Assembly: GCA_017541885.1 (NCBI GenBank)
Contig: JAFXYF010000011.1
Location: 101,541 to 165,540 of the forward strand
DNA: 64,000 bases
From: Bacilli bacterium
GTDB taxonomy: Bacteria; Bacillota_I; Bacilli_A; RF39; UBA660
Reading direction: 5' to 3'
The position numbers and the translations under genes are program-made. Numbering within the stretch: the stretch's first letter is position 1; each line of letters begins with the position of its first letter. Shown here piece after piece: positions 52,835-60,897 of this stretch. The notes below the pieces were generated by a model. That model searched no databases. It saw nothing but the letters and a program-made list of their open reading frames with translations, and had not been told where the DNA came from.

Positions 52835-54013
52835 ATGAGTAGATTTGATCTTGATAGGTTTAATCTTGAGAAAGTTAAACTAGGAGAGAAAGAAGTCAAA
52901 TTAAAGAGAGTTACTTACACTAAGCCGAAAGTTAAGGATGGCTCTTTAGTTGACAAAGACGGAAAGAAAATTGGTACAAAAGGAGATATGTACGCAAAAG
53001 TTATTATGGATAAGATTCTTCAAGAAGGATGCTTAGACCATAATCCAAGACCTCATTATGAGGACTATTATCCTGAAGCTAGTTGGAATGAGAAAAAACG
53101 AATTGTAACTACAAAAGAAGGAAATGAAATTAAAGTTGGAAAAAATGAAGAAGTTAAAGTAGAAGAAGGAGGAGTATGGATTTGGGTACCTGCTCATACT
53201 ATTTCTATTAATCAAGGAGTAGAGTGTACATACGACTTATCTAAGGGAGAAAGTCCAATGATTACACTAAGACCAATCGCAACAAAAGCCGCTATCGCAG
53301 AAATTCTTTGGATCTACCAACAAGAAAGTAATGACTTAGTATTATTTGATAAGTTATTAGGTAGATGTACATGGGATGAAGATAAAAAAGTAAATAATTG
53401 GTGGAATGATTGGGCACTAAGAGATAAAAATGGAAAATATATTTTAAATAAAGAAGGTCATCCAACAATTGGTGCTTGTTATGGAGAGACAGTTAATAGA
53501 CGTCATATGTTAAGAAAAGAAGTAATTGAAGCAATTAGAAATAATCCAGATGGAAGACGTAATATTACTTGTTTGTGGCAGCAAGATGATTTTAATGAAC
53601 CACACGGTCTTAAACCATGTGCCTTTCTTACAATTTGGAATGTAAGACACGCTTGGGATGGTAAAGATTATTTAGATATGACAATGGTACAAAGATCATC
53701 AGATTTCGCAACCGCAGGATGTATAAATCAAGTACAGTATGCAACACTTCTAAAATTAGTCGCCAAAGAATTAAAATTAGAAGCTGGAGTATTTACATGG
53801 AGACCAGTAAATGTTCAATTATATGATAGACATATAGATCAAGCAATTGAAATGTTAAATAGAGAACCAGTTACATGTAAGGCCGAAATTACATTAAATC
53901 CTAAAAAGAAACATTTCGATGATTTTGAACCAGACGACATTACTATAGAAGATTATCCAAGAGAAAAAGTAAAAACAAAGAATCCTCAATTCAAATTCCC
54001 ATTAGGTATATAA
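52835..54013 (+). CDS. thyA: Thymidylate synthase, divergent long form
   Basis: Converts dUMP to dTMP using methylene-tetrahydrofolate. At 392 aa it is well above the usual 264-316. Core landmarks remain: catalytic Cys262 in LKPCAFLTIWNVR, QRSSDFATAG with Asp290, Asn298 in CINQVQYATLL, YDRHIDQAIEMLNREP near 330, and GACYGETVNRRH replacing the usual YGxxWR segment. Residues about 60-120 are an insert or extension not in the common enzyme. The downstream dihydrofolate reductase gene supports the call. Activity cannot be judged from sequence. Confidence 0.8.
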   Translation: MSRFDLDRFNLEKVKLGEKEVKLKRVTYTKPKVKDGSLVDKDGKKIGTKGDMYAKVIMDKILQEGCLDHNPRPHYEDYYPEASWNEKKRIVTTKEGNEIKVGKNEEVKVEEGGVWIWVPAHTISINQGVECTYDLSKGESPMITLRPIATKAAIAEILWIYQQESNDLVLFDKLLGRCTWDEDKKVNNWWNDWALRDKNGKYILNKEGHPTIGACYGETVNRRHMLRKEVIEAIRNNPDGRRNITCLWQQDDFNEPHGLKPCAFLTIWNVRHAWDGKDYLDMTMVQRSSDFATAGCINQVQYATLLKLVAKELKLEAGVFTWRPVNVQLYDRHIDQAIEMLNREPVTCKAEITLNPKKKHFDDFEPDDITIEDYPREKVKTKNPQFKFPLGI

Positions 54014-54014
54014 G

Positions 54015-54500
54015 ATGAATATGACAATGATCGCAGCCATAGGCAAAAACTTAGAGCTAGGTAAAGATAACAAGCTTATTTGGCATTTTAAAGAGGATAT
54101 GAGCTTCTTTAAGAATGAAACTATGGGTAAACCTATAATAATGGGAATGAAGACATATGACTCACTTCCAGGCCTTTTACCAGGAAGACAACATATAGTT
54201 CTAACAAGAAGAAATATAGAGTTAGATCCTACAGTTCTAGTAGTACATAGTATTGATGAATTATTAGAAAGAATAAAAGAGTATCCTGAAGTATATGTAA
54301 TAGGTGGAGCAAGTGTCTATAAAGAATTAATTGATTATTCAAATAAAATGATTTTAACTGAAATAGATGCTGAAAGCGAAGCAGATGCCTACTTTCCAGA
54401 ATTTAATAAAGAAGATTGGGAATCTAAAACAATAGGGGAATATGAGGAAAATAATATATCTTATAAAAGATTAGTTTATACAAGAAAAAAAGTTAGGTAA
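54015..54500 (+). CDS. folA: Dihydrofolate reductase
   Basis: A 161 aa NADPH-dependent enzyme that regenerates tetrahydrofolate after thymidylate synthesis. MTMIAAIGKNLELGKDNKLI, the catalytic-acid helix WHFKEDMSFFKNETMGKPII, PGRQHIVLTR and VIGGASVYKELI are all conserved. It begins two bases after the thyA stop; the ATG at 54021 is an alternative start. The pair couples dTMP synthesis with folate recycling. Confidence 0.92.
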   Translation: MNMTMIAAIGKNLELGKDNKLIWHFKEDMSFFKNETMGKPIIMGMKTYDSLPGLLPGRQHIVLTRRNIELDPTVLVVHSIDELLERIKEYPEVYVIGGASVYKELIDYSNKMILTEIDAESEADAYFPEFNKEDWESKTIGEYEENNISYKRLVYTRKKVR

Positions 54501-54518
54501 AAACCTAACTTTTTATTT
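54486..54518. terminator. Bidirectional terminator
   Basis: AAAAAGTTAGGT-AAAA-ACCTAACTTTTT between folA and the convergent gene. Confidence 0.85.
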
Positions 54519-55127
54519 TGCTTTATTATTATTTTCTTCTTTTTCTTTATTTGGTATTCTTACATATCCTAAAGTAGTAATTAATAATTCAACAAATTTT
54601 CTAGGAATAGCTTCATTATTAACTTCAAAATCATAAGTAATTATTTCTTGTTTTCTATCCATTAAATCAGAAAGATATCCTAACATAATCTTATTATTAG
54701 TTAAGAACTTTAATTCATCTAAGAATTTTTGCTTTTCATTCTCATTAGAATAATCATGTTTTTGTAGATAGAATCCTTTCTTATATTCTCTAGGAATAAA
54801 ATTAGAATATGTTTCATTAGGTTCACTAGAAAGTCTTCTAGCACCATCAGTAAAGATTAACCATCCGTTCTTAACTTGTTCTTCTAAAGTATAAGACTCT
54901 TCACTAATAAGAATACTAGTATTTTCAAGTTCTTTTCTACATTCTCTAGTTAAGCAACTTCTAAATATTCCATAGATGTAATTACGAATTCTATTCCATC
55001 TTTTTTTCTTTTTATCTTCGTCTTCTTCTAATTCATAGTTCTCAATTAAAGTATGTAATCTTTTAGCTTTTCTAGGATGAAGTATTTCAAGTTCATCTAA
55101 CACTGCATAAACGTTTTCGATTTTCAT
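54513..55127 (-). CDS. Hypothetical cytoplasmic protein
   Basis: A 204 aa charged protein without membrane segments. It opens with a helical IENVYAVLDELEILHPRKAK and Lys/Glu-rich stretch, contains IRNYIYGIFRSCLTRECRKE and later DGARRLSSEPNETYSNFIP. A GGAGGG ribosome site precedes the ATG. It is separated from rnhC by a terminator, so independent of that operon. No family recognised. Confidence 0.55.
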   Translation of the reverse strand: MKIENVYAVLDELEILHPRKAKRLHTLIENYELEEDEDKKKKRWNRIRNYIYGIFRSCLTRECRKELENTSILISEESYTLEEQVKNGWLIFTDGARRLSSEPNETYSNFIPREYKKGFYLQKHDYSNENEKQKFLDELKFLTNNKIMLGYLSDLMDRKQEIITYDFEVNNEAIPRKFVELLITTLGYVRIPNKEKEENNNKAK

Positions 55128-55182
55128 AAAATCCCTCCAAAAATATGCTTATTATTATAATACTGAGTACAAATAAATACAA

Positions 55183-55206
55183 GAAAAAAAGACTTTCGTC
55201 TTTTTA
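55183..55206 (-). terminator. Terminator of the mTERF-like / rnhC operon
   Basis: Minus strand AAAAAGAC-GAAA-GTCTTTTT, GNRA loop, T run, beginning at the rnhC stop codon. Confidence 0.8.
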
Positions 55207-56115
55207 ATAAATCATAGTATGTAATATTCTATCAGTATTTTTAAAGTTTACTTTAGCAATTTCCTGTAGTTTTTCTTCTCCAAACTTTTCAACTACTTCT
55301 TCACCAATCTCATCCACATCTTTTCCAGCTCCCTTAGGAAGAGGAATATGAATAGAATCACACATCTTATCAAATTCTTTTAAGAATAAGTATCTACTAA
55401 TAATAGATGCACATCCAACAGCAAGATTCTTATCTTCAGCTTTAGTTAAGAAAGTAATACCTTTTTGTATAGCAGGTTGATCAGATAAATATTCATAATA
55501 TCTAGCTTCTCTAGCAAATTCATCAACAATAATATAATTAAATTTAGGTTTTTCTTCTTGTATTAATTGATATAAAACCTTATTATGCATAATAGCTTTA
55601 ATCTTATTCATATTAACATCTTTATTATATTTTTCATTATATTCTTTATTAGTTAAAATAACACTTTTATATTTAACTCTTTTAGCAATTTGAGGAGCAA
55701 TTTTTAAGATTTTATCATCTTCTATTTTCTTAGAATCTCCAACTCCTAAGCTCTTTAAGAATTCAATATCTTCTTTAGGAACAAAACATGCCGTAACAAC
55801 AATAGGTCCAAAGTAATCTCCAGTCCCAACTTCATCTGATCCAACAGCACTAGCATTAAAATACTTTTCATCTTCTTTTTTCTTTTCTTCTTGTCTCTGT
55901 TTAGTATTCTCTAATGCAGTACCCCACATAGCAGCATCTACATCAGCACTAGTTCCTTGAAACATACATTTACCTGACTCATATAGAGTAATTACAGTAT
56001 CTTCTTCTTGTGCTTGAAATACTACATAAGGAATCACTTTATCTCTCATTTTATCTTTGTAGTATTCAATCATTTTTTCTTTAATTTCATCATTAACTTT
56101 TATAACTACGTTCAT
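55204..56115 (-). CDS. rnhC: Ribonuclease HIII
   Basis: A 303 aa enzyme that cuts RNA in RNA-DNA hybrids, including R-loops. The N-terminal substrate-binding domain (about 1-85; VFQAQEEDTVITLYESGKCM) is the TBP-like domain specific to HIII. The catalytic domain starts GSDEVGTGDYFGPIVVTACF (first acidic residues Asp/Glu near 93), with VGDSKKI, ILTNKEYNEKYN and AVGCASIISRYLFL (YIIVDEFA carries a further acid). It is third in a minus-strand operon after two mTERF-like genes, 9 bases downstream of the second. Confidence 0.92.
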   Translation of the reverse strand: MNVVIKVNDEIKEKMIEYYKDKMRDKVIPYVVFQAQEEDTVITLYESGKCMFQGTSADVDAAMWGTALENTKQRQEEKKKEDEKYFNASAVGSDEVGTGDYFGPIVVTACFVPKEDIEFLKSLGVGDSKKIEDDKILKIAPQIAKRVKYKSVILTNKEYNEKYNKDVNMNKIKAIMHNKVLYQLIQEEKPKFNYIIVDEFAREARYYEYLSDQPAIQKGITFLTKAEDKNLAVGCASIISRYLFLKEFDKMCDSIHIPLPKGAGKDVDEIGEEVVEKFGEEKLQEIAKVNFKNTDRILHTMIY

Positions 56116-56124
56116 GTTATCCTC

Positions 56125-56514
56125 CTAAAAGATCTCGTGAGAATTATAATAAAAGTAGTCTTTTATATCACACTCATCTAATCCTTCTTTTTCTTTTTGT
56201 TTTTTTATTCTTTTAATTTCTTTTTCTCCAATATTTAATAAATATGGATTACTATCAAATAATACTTCTAAATGAGTAAGTCCAATAGATTTTAAAGAAT
56301 CAATTAATTTCTTTATATCTTTTGGATTTCTAGATAATACATAAGGGTTTGAATAAAAGATATTCTTAATATGATTACTTAAACAACCAACACTTCCTAA
56401 AATATCAATTATTTCATAGATAGAGTTATCTTCTATACCTTCTATTTCTTCGTTATTCTCCATCATGTTTTTAATCTCTTCCATAGAAAACCCATATCTA
56501 ATTAAGACATCCAT
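56125..56514 (-). CDS. mTERF-like helical-repeat protein, short (129 aa)
   Basis: Contains about two to three repeats of the same type as the upstream protein: YEIIDILGSVGCLSNHIKNI then FYSNPYVLSRNPKD; IKKLIDSLKSIGLTHLEVLF then DSNPYLLNIGEKE. The start MDVLIRYGFSMEEIKNMMEN is a half repeat. The spacing (hydrophobic i, i+3/4, Gly around 10-11, P-x-[VIL]-L about 15 later) matches the mTERF pattern. Its ATG overlaps the upstream stop (TAATG), so the two are translationally coupled. It may be a split-off C-terminal part of one longer ancestor or a separate partner subunit. Confidence 0.5.
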   Translation of the reverse strand: MDVLIRYGFSMEEIKNMMENNEEIEGIEDNSIYEIIDILGSVGCLSNHIKNIFYSNPYVLSRNPKDIKKLIDSLKSIGLTHLEVLFDSNPYLLNIGEKEIKRIKKQKEKEGLDECDIKDYFYYNSHEIF

Positions 56515-57674
56515 TATTTAACCCCCTTTAAAATATCATCTCTATTTACTTTATATTTATTATAAAACTCTTTATCAGATAAGAAAACATCTGCTTTATT
56601 TTTAGTTTTAATATATTTCTCTCTATTTTCAATTAACTCTAAACTTATAAGTAAATAATTACTATTATTTTTAATAATATCAATTAAATTTTTATCTTTA
56701 TAATAATGTAATCTCTTATCTAATTCTTTTTTATTATAAGTAAGTAATAAAGGAGTTTCATTCATCATCTTAATAACTTCATTATTAAATAAATTATATT
56801 TAATACAACATTTAAAATTATCAGAAATCATATCTTTAGAATAGAGTAGAATATAAGGATTCTTTTCAGTTAAAGGAACTATTTCTGATATACCAAAGCC
56901 TAAGTTTTCTAAATTCTCAATATTTTCTTCAATTTTAGATAAATTATTATGTTTTAAAATAATAGGTAATTTCTTAATAGCATTAATAATATTTTTAGTA
57001 GTATAACCATTCTCAGTTAAATATTTAGTCTTAGAAGTAATATCTTCTTTATTATAAATATATAAATCAGGAAGATATGTAGTAATCTTAATAATCTCAT
57101 CTTCAGTAAAACCAAATTCTTTATATTCTTCTAATTTCTTAGTTATTTGTAATTGAGTCATATCAAATAATATTGGTATTTCTCTAAGTATCGTAATAAT
57201 ATCATTTTTATCATATCCATATTCTAAAAAGAACTCTATTTTTTTCTTTATAGAAGAAGGATCTTTATTTAAAATATCAGTTTTCTTAACAAATAATTCA
57301 TTACAATCATCTTTACTAAAACCAATCTCTTCAAGCACTTGATATTTATTATTAATTCTTTGATTAGACATCTCTAAAATATAAGGATAATTCTCAATCA
57401 TTTTAAATACTTCTAATTTATTAAAACCAAATCCTAATAATTCATTAATTCTTACTTTAATGTTTTCTATACTTTCAACAATTATATTTGGAATAGTAGT
57501 AGTTATATTAATAATAGCAGCATTATCAAGACCATTTCTATGAAGATAATTAACTAGAGATTTTATCTTATATAGAAGAGTAGATTCTGTTTCTTTACTC
57601 AACTGATAAGAAGATAAAATAAACTCCATTTCTTCTTCTTGATAACCTAAGTTTTTCATATATTCATCTAACAT
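56514..57674 (-). CDS. mTERF-like helical-repeat protein (386 aa)
   Basis: Eight or nine tandem repeats of about 35 residues run from about residue 36 to 330. Each follows I-x3-I-x2-L-x3-G-[FY]-x4-[DE]-I-x2-[IM]-x4-P-x-[IL]-[LI], for example KKIEFFLEYGYDKNDIITIL then REIPILFDM, and KKLEEYKEFGFTEDEIIKIT then TYLPDLYIY. This is the plan of the mitochondrial transcription termination factor family (PF02536), a right-handed superhelix that binds nucleic acid. The surface is Lys/Asn-rich. ATG at 57674 is chosen because AGGTGAT lies before it. First gene of an operon with a second mTERF-like gene and RNase HIII. Family by eye; no search done. Confidence 0.6.
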   Translation of the reverse strand: MLDEYMKNLGYQEEEMEFILSSYQLSKETESTLLYKIKSLVNYLHRNGLDNAAIINITTTIPNIIVESIENIKVRINELLGFGFNKLEVFKMIENYPYILEMSNQRINNKYQVLEEIGFSKDDCNELFVKKTDILNKDPSSIKKKIEFFLEYGYDKNDIITILREIPILFDMTQLQITKKLEEYKEFGFTEDEIIKITTYLPDLYIYNKEDITSKTKYLTENGYTTKNIINAIKKLPIILKHNNLSKIEENIENLENLGFGISEIVPLTEKNPYILLYSKDMISDNFKCCIKYNLFNNEVIKMMNETPLLLTYNKKELDKRLHYYKDKNLIDIIKNNSNYLLISLELIENREKYIKTKNKADVFLSDKEFYNKYKVNRDDILKGVK

Positions 57675-57749
57675 AGCTATCACCTACAAAATATTATAGC
57701 ATATTTTTTATAAATAGTTTATAATGAATATAAGAATAGGAGTGATTTT

Positions 57750-58451
57750 ATGAATATATTTGATATTGGAATTATTCTAGTATTAATAATGTTTCTAATT
57801 GTAGGATTAAAAAGGGGAGTTATCAAAGAGGCAGTTAGTTTAGTAGCGATTATTTTAGTCTTTGTATTATCCTTCTCATTAAAAGGAATTATAGGTAATA
57901 TTCTTTGTATGTTTTTACCATTCTTTGATTTAGATGGATTTGTTACAATGAATATTTTTATATATCAATTTTTAGCATTTATTATAGTATTTGCTGTAAT
58001 GATGAGTATTTATGAATTCTCATTAAGAGTATCAAAATTCTTACAAAAAGTTGTTAATGCAACTATTATTTTATGGTTACCATCTAAGATCTTAGGAGGA
58101 ATTGTATCTCTATTAAAAGGATATTTAATTCTATTTATTGTATTTATGTTTTTAATGATACCTTTTGGTAATATGGATATATTTAAAAATAGTGTTTGTG
58201 TTCAATACATGCTTAATAAATCACCAGTACTATCAGGCTATGCAAATAACTTTGTAAAACCATTCCAAGAAGTTATTTCATTAAATGAAAAGATTATTAA
58301 TCAAAAAATTGGTGTTAATGATGCAAATCTACAAGCATTAGATATAATGCTAAAATATAAAGTAGTAGATAAACATACAGTAGAAAACTTAATTGAAGTA
58401 GAAAAATTAAGTACAGTAGAAAATATTGAATCTGTACTAGTTAATTATTAG
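57750..58451 (+). CDS. cvpA: CvpA family membrane protein
   Basis: A 233 aa protein with four membrane helices in residues 1-150. The N-terminus FDIGIILVLIMFLIVGLKRG, then VIKEAVSLVAIIL, is the CvpA signature. A cytoplasmic or periplasmic C-terminus follows. CvpA is linked to colicin V production and, more recently, to bile and envelope tolerance. It is divergent from the mTERF-like operon and followed 9 bases later by thioredoxin. Confidence 0.8.
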   Translation: MNIFDIGIILVLIMFLIVGLKRGVIKEAVSLVAIILVFVLSFSLKGIIGNILCMFLPFFDLDGFVTMNIFIYQFLAFIIVFAVMMSIYEFSLRVSKFLQKVVNATIILWLPSKILGGIVSLLKGYLILFIVFMFLMIPFGNMDIFKNSVCVQYMLNKSPVLSGYANNFVKPFQEVISLNEKIINQKIGVNDANLQALDIMLKYKVVDKHTVENLIEVEKLSTVENIESVLVNY

Positions 58452-58460
58452 GAGGTATTT

Positions 58461-58763
58461 ATGGTTTCACTTAAAATGCCTTATGAGTTTGATGAATTAA
58501 TTAAAGGTGAATTAGTTGTAGTTGATTTCTATGCAGATTGGTGTGGTCCTTGTAAAATGCTTGATATTGTAATAGAAGAAGTAGCAGAAGAAAATCCAGA
58601 TATAACTTTCGTTAAAGTAGACGCTGATCGTTTTAGAAGTATTGCAAAAGATTATCATGTCTTATCAGTTCCAGTAGTAGCAATATTTTCAAATGGAAAA
58701 GTAGTAAGACAAAGAAGCGGATTAATGAGAAAAGAAGAATTATTAGATTTTATTGGTAAGTAA
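58461..58763 (+). CDS. trxA: Thioredoxin
   Basis: A 100 aa cytoplasmic thioredoxin with the exact active site YADWCGPCKML (Cys at about 28 and 31), cis-Pro in LSVPVVAIFSNGK, and conserved Asp in VVVDFYADW. It reduces disulfides using thioredoxin reductase. Ribosome site AGGAGG. Co-directional with cvpA and the zinc-ribbon genes. Confidence 0.92.
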   Translation: MVSLKMPYEFDELIKGELVVVDFYADWCGPCKMLDIVIEEVAEENPDITFVKVDADRFRSIAKDYHVLSVPVVAIFSNGKVVRQRSGLMRKEELLDFIGK

Positions 58764-58774
58764 AGGTGATTTAT

Positions 58775-59041
58775 ATGTATTGTGGTAATTGCGGGAACAA
58801 ATTAGGAAAAGATGAAAATTTTTGTGGTAAATGTGGAAGAGCTAGAGAAGTAAAAGAAGAAGTAATTTATCAAGAAGAACAACAACTAGAACCTATTATA
58901 AGTAATACAGGTGTAGTTGCTCTAACTATAACAGTTTTAGTACTAGCTATCGCAACAATTATAGTTACATCAGTAATAACAAAAGATATTCCTGAAACAA
59001 AACATTTAAGTTATAACATTACTACTAACTATTTATATTAA
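58775..59041 (+). CDS. Zinc-ribbon membrane protein, small
   Basis: An 88 aa protein: zinc ribbon YCGNCGNKLGKDENFCGKCG (CxxC-x10-CxxC) at the N-terminus, an acidic linker, then one membrane helix (VALTITVLVLAIATIIVTSV). The ATG at 58775 follows AAAGGTGAT; the upstream GTG is part of the ribosome site. Function unknown; the ribbon should face the cytoplasm. Confidence 0.65.
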   Translation: MYCGNCGNKLGKDENFCGKCGRAREVKEEVIYQEEQQLEPIISNTGVVALTITVLVLAIATIIVTSVITKDIPETKHLSYNITTNYLY

Positions 59042-59064
59042 TAGAGAATAGGGTGTTTGTTAGT

Positions 59065-59907
59065 ATGAAGTGTAAAAATTGTGGGATGGAGTTAGAAAAA
59101 GGAGATAAAGTATGTTCATCTTGCGGTTTATCTATTTCTGACACTGAAGAAATAAAAATAACATTTGATGATGAACAAGAAGAAATAGTCGATCCTCCAG
59201 TAATAATAGAAGCGCATACTTTTATCGATGAAGAAAGTTTTGCTAAAAAAGTAAATGAAGCGAAGGCAGAACAAGAAGAAAAAGAAACATTTAATAAAAT
59301 ATATAAAGTATTCTTTGTTTTATTTGTTGTAATAATTATTGGTTTTGTAGTTACTTTTGTAGTATTACCAAATATCAGTAATAATAAAGAAAATAATGTC
59401 TTAGAAGAAGAAACTTTCACAACAGAAGATTGGAAGAGTGGAGAATTTATGTTAGGAGAAGAATTCTATTCTCTAAATGATTCATTCTCTAAATATTTTA
59501 ATAAAGGTTGGAGTTTTGATGGAGTAAATTCTAGATTATCTTCTCATGAAGAACTAGAAGATATAGAATTATATAACTCATTTAATAAAGATTTAAATAT
59601 TAAAGTATCTCTAAAAAATAAGACTTCTAAAGATATAAAAATAAATGAAAGTATAGTATATGATGTAGAAGTAGATAATACTAAAAATGAAGTAGGAATA
59701 GACTTTACTTTACCTGGAAATATAACAGTAGGAAGTAAAGAACTAGAAATAGAGTCAATCTATGGTAAATTAGATGATACATTTAAAATAAGAAATGAAG
59801 TATCAATGTCTACAACATATCATTATAATTATTTAGATCATAAGTATTTAGACTTAATTGTCTATGATAATGGCGGTTTAAAAGCCTTTAAATATACCTT
59901 TAAATAG
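59065..59907 (+). CDS. Zinc-ribbon membrane protein with extracytoplasmic domain
   Basis: A 280 aa protein with the same layout as its upstream neighbour but larger: zinc ribbon CKNCGMELEKGDKVCSSCG, an acidic linker with a short helix, a membrane helix (VFFVLFVVIIIGFVVTFVVL, about residues 84-103), and a beta-rich domain of about 170 residues outside. The ATG at 59065 lacks a strong ribosome site. Likely a sensor or envelope component; no known family. Confidence 0.6.
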   Translation: MKCKNCGMELEKGDKVCSSCGLSISDTEEIKITFDDEQEEIVDPPVIIEAHTFIDEESFAKKVNEAKAEQEEKETFNKIYKVFFVLFVVIIIGFVVTFVVLPNISNNKENNVLEEETFTTEDWKSGEFMLGEEFYSLNDSFSKYFNKGWSFDGVNSRLSSHEELEDIELYNSFNKDLNIKVSLKNKTSKDIKINESIVYDVEVDNTKNEVGIDFTLPGNITVGSKELEIESIYGKLDDTFKIRNEVSMSTTYHYNYLDHKYLDLIVYDNGGLKAFKYTFK

Positions 59908-59928
59908 AATGAGCAATCATTCTTTTTA
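59906..59928 (+). terminator. Intrinsic terminator
   Basis: AGAATGA-GCAA-TCATTCT, GNRA-type loop, T run. Confidence 0.8.
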
Positions 59929-59929
59929 A

Positions 59930-59958
59930 TTGACTTTAAGGCACTTTTATGGTATAAT
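59930..59958 (+). promoter_or_regulatory. Near-consensus promoter, TTGACT-17-TATAAT with TG
   Basis: TTGACT, 17 bases ending TGG, TATAAT. It leaves a leader of about 60 nt, longer than most here, before the gene at 60024. Confidence 0.85.
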
Positions 59959-60023
59959 AATAGCCATTAATGAGGAATAATATCCGCGTTAAGTTTTTAG
60001 TCAATTATAGGGAGTTGGTTTAA

Positions 60024-60791
60024 ATGACTACAAAACAATATGTCGAAAATTTAACAAAAGAATTAAAAGGTCAAATGGATACAAATTTAGCAGATCGTAG
60101 AAAAATGAAGTTTTGGTATAACTTAGGAACTATTGTAACTGGAGTTTGTGGTGCTTCATATTTAGCAGCTAATCCATATTTTGGATTACCAGTAATTGGT
60201 TTTGCTGTATCACTTCAATTTACTAAGAAAATGAAAGAAGATGCATCAAAAGATTCTTATAATAGTTTAGTAGGTCAAGCTGAACACTTAAATAATATGT
60301 TAAAAGATGGTATTGATATTAAGAGTGAAACAATGAAAAATCGTAAAGATTTAATCAATCAAAAAGAATTAACTAGAAAAGAACAAGAATCTAATTTCTT
60401 AAATGCTTTATCATCACATAGATTTGCTAGTGCATTAGTTGCTGGTGCTGCTGTAGTTGGAGGATTTGTAACTAGTACTTTAGTTCCAGTTGCTTCAGCT
60501 GTATTACTTTATATTCAAAAGAAAAAAGATGACAAAGTAGTATCTGCTAATAAAGAATTAGAAGAAACTGTAATGAAAATGAACAATGTAATTAATGATT
60601 ACAATGTTGCTGGAAAAGTATTAAATCAAAAGAATAAGCAACAAACAACAACTACTAAAAAAGTTGTAGTAGAAGAACCTACTAATACAAAATCATATTC
60701 AATTGAAGATGAAGCAGCAGTAGATGCTTACATGAGAGGTTTAGACAGATTCGAAGAATATGATTATGAAAGACAAAAGAGAAGGATATAA
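60024..60791 (+). CDS. Membrane-associated helical protein, unknown
   Basis: A 255 aa protein. Residues about 30-65 form a hydrophobic hairpin (LGTIVTGVCGASYLAA, FGLPVIGFAVSLQF); a charged helical stretch follows, then a second hairpin at about 134-165 (ALVAGAAVVGGFVTSTLVPV), and a Thr/Lys-rich tail. It is driven by one of the strongest promoters in the window, so it is likely abundant. No family recognised. Confidence 0.55.
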   Translation: MTTKQYVENLTKELKGQMDTNLADRRKMKFWYNLGTIVTGVCGASYLAANPYFGLPVIGFAVSLQFTKKMKEDASKDSYNSLVGQAEHLNNMLKDGIDIKSETMKNRKDLINQKELTRKEQESNFLNALSSHRFASALVAGAAVVGGFVTSTLVPVASAVLLYIQKKKDDKVVSANKELEETVMKMNNVINDYNVAGKVLNQKNKQQTTTTKKVVVEEPTNTKSYSIEDEAAVDAYMRGLDRFEEYDYERQKRRI

Positions 60792-60804
60792 TCCTTCTTT
60801 TTTT
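60780..60804 (+). terminator. Intrinsic terminator
   Basis: AGAAGGAT-ATA-ATCCTTCTTTTTTT. Confidence 0.85.
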
Positions 60805-60843
60805 GTCTATAAAATATTTTAATGTAAAATCAAAGCATTTTCC

Positions 60844-60872
60844 TTGTTTGTAAAAGTAATTTTTGATATACT
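60844..60872 (+). promoter_or_regulatory. Promoter of ppdK
   Basis: TTGTTT, 17 bases, TATACT, then GAGGAGGA ribosome site. Confidence 0.65.
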
Positions 60873-60897
60873 AGGAATTGTGTGAGGAGGAATCATA

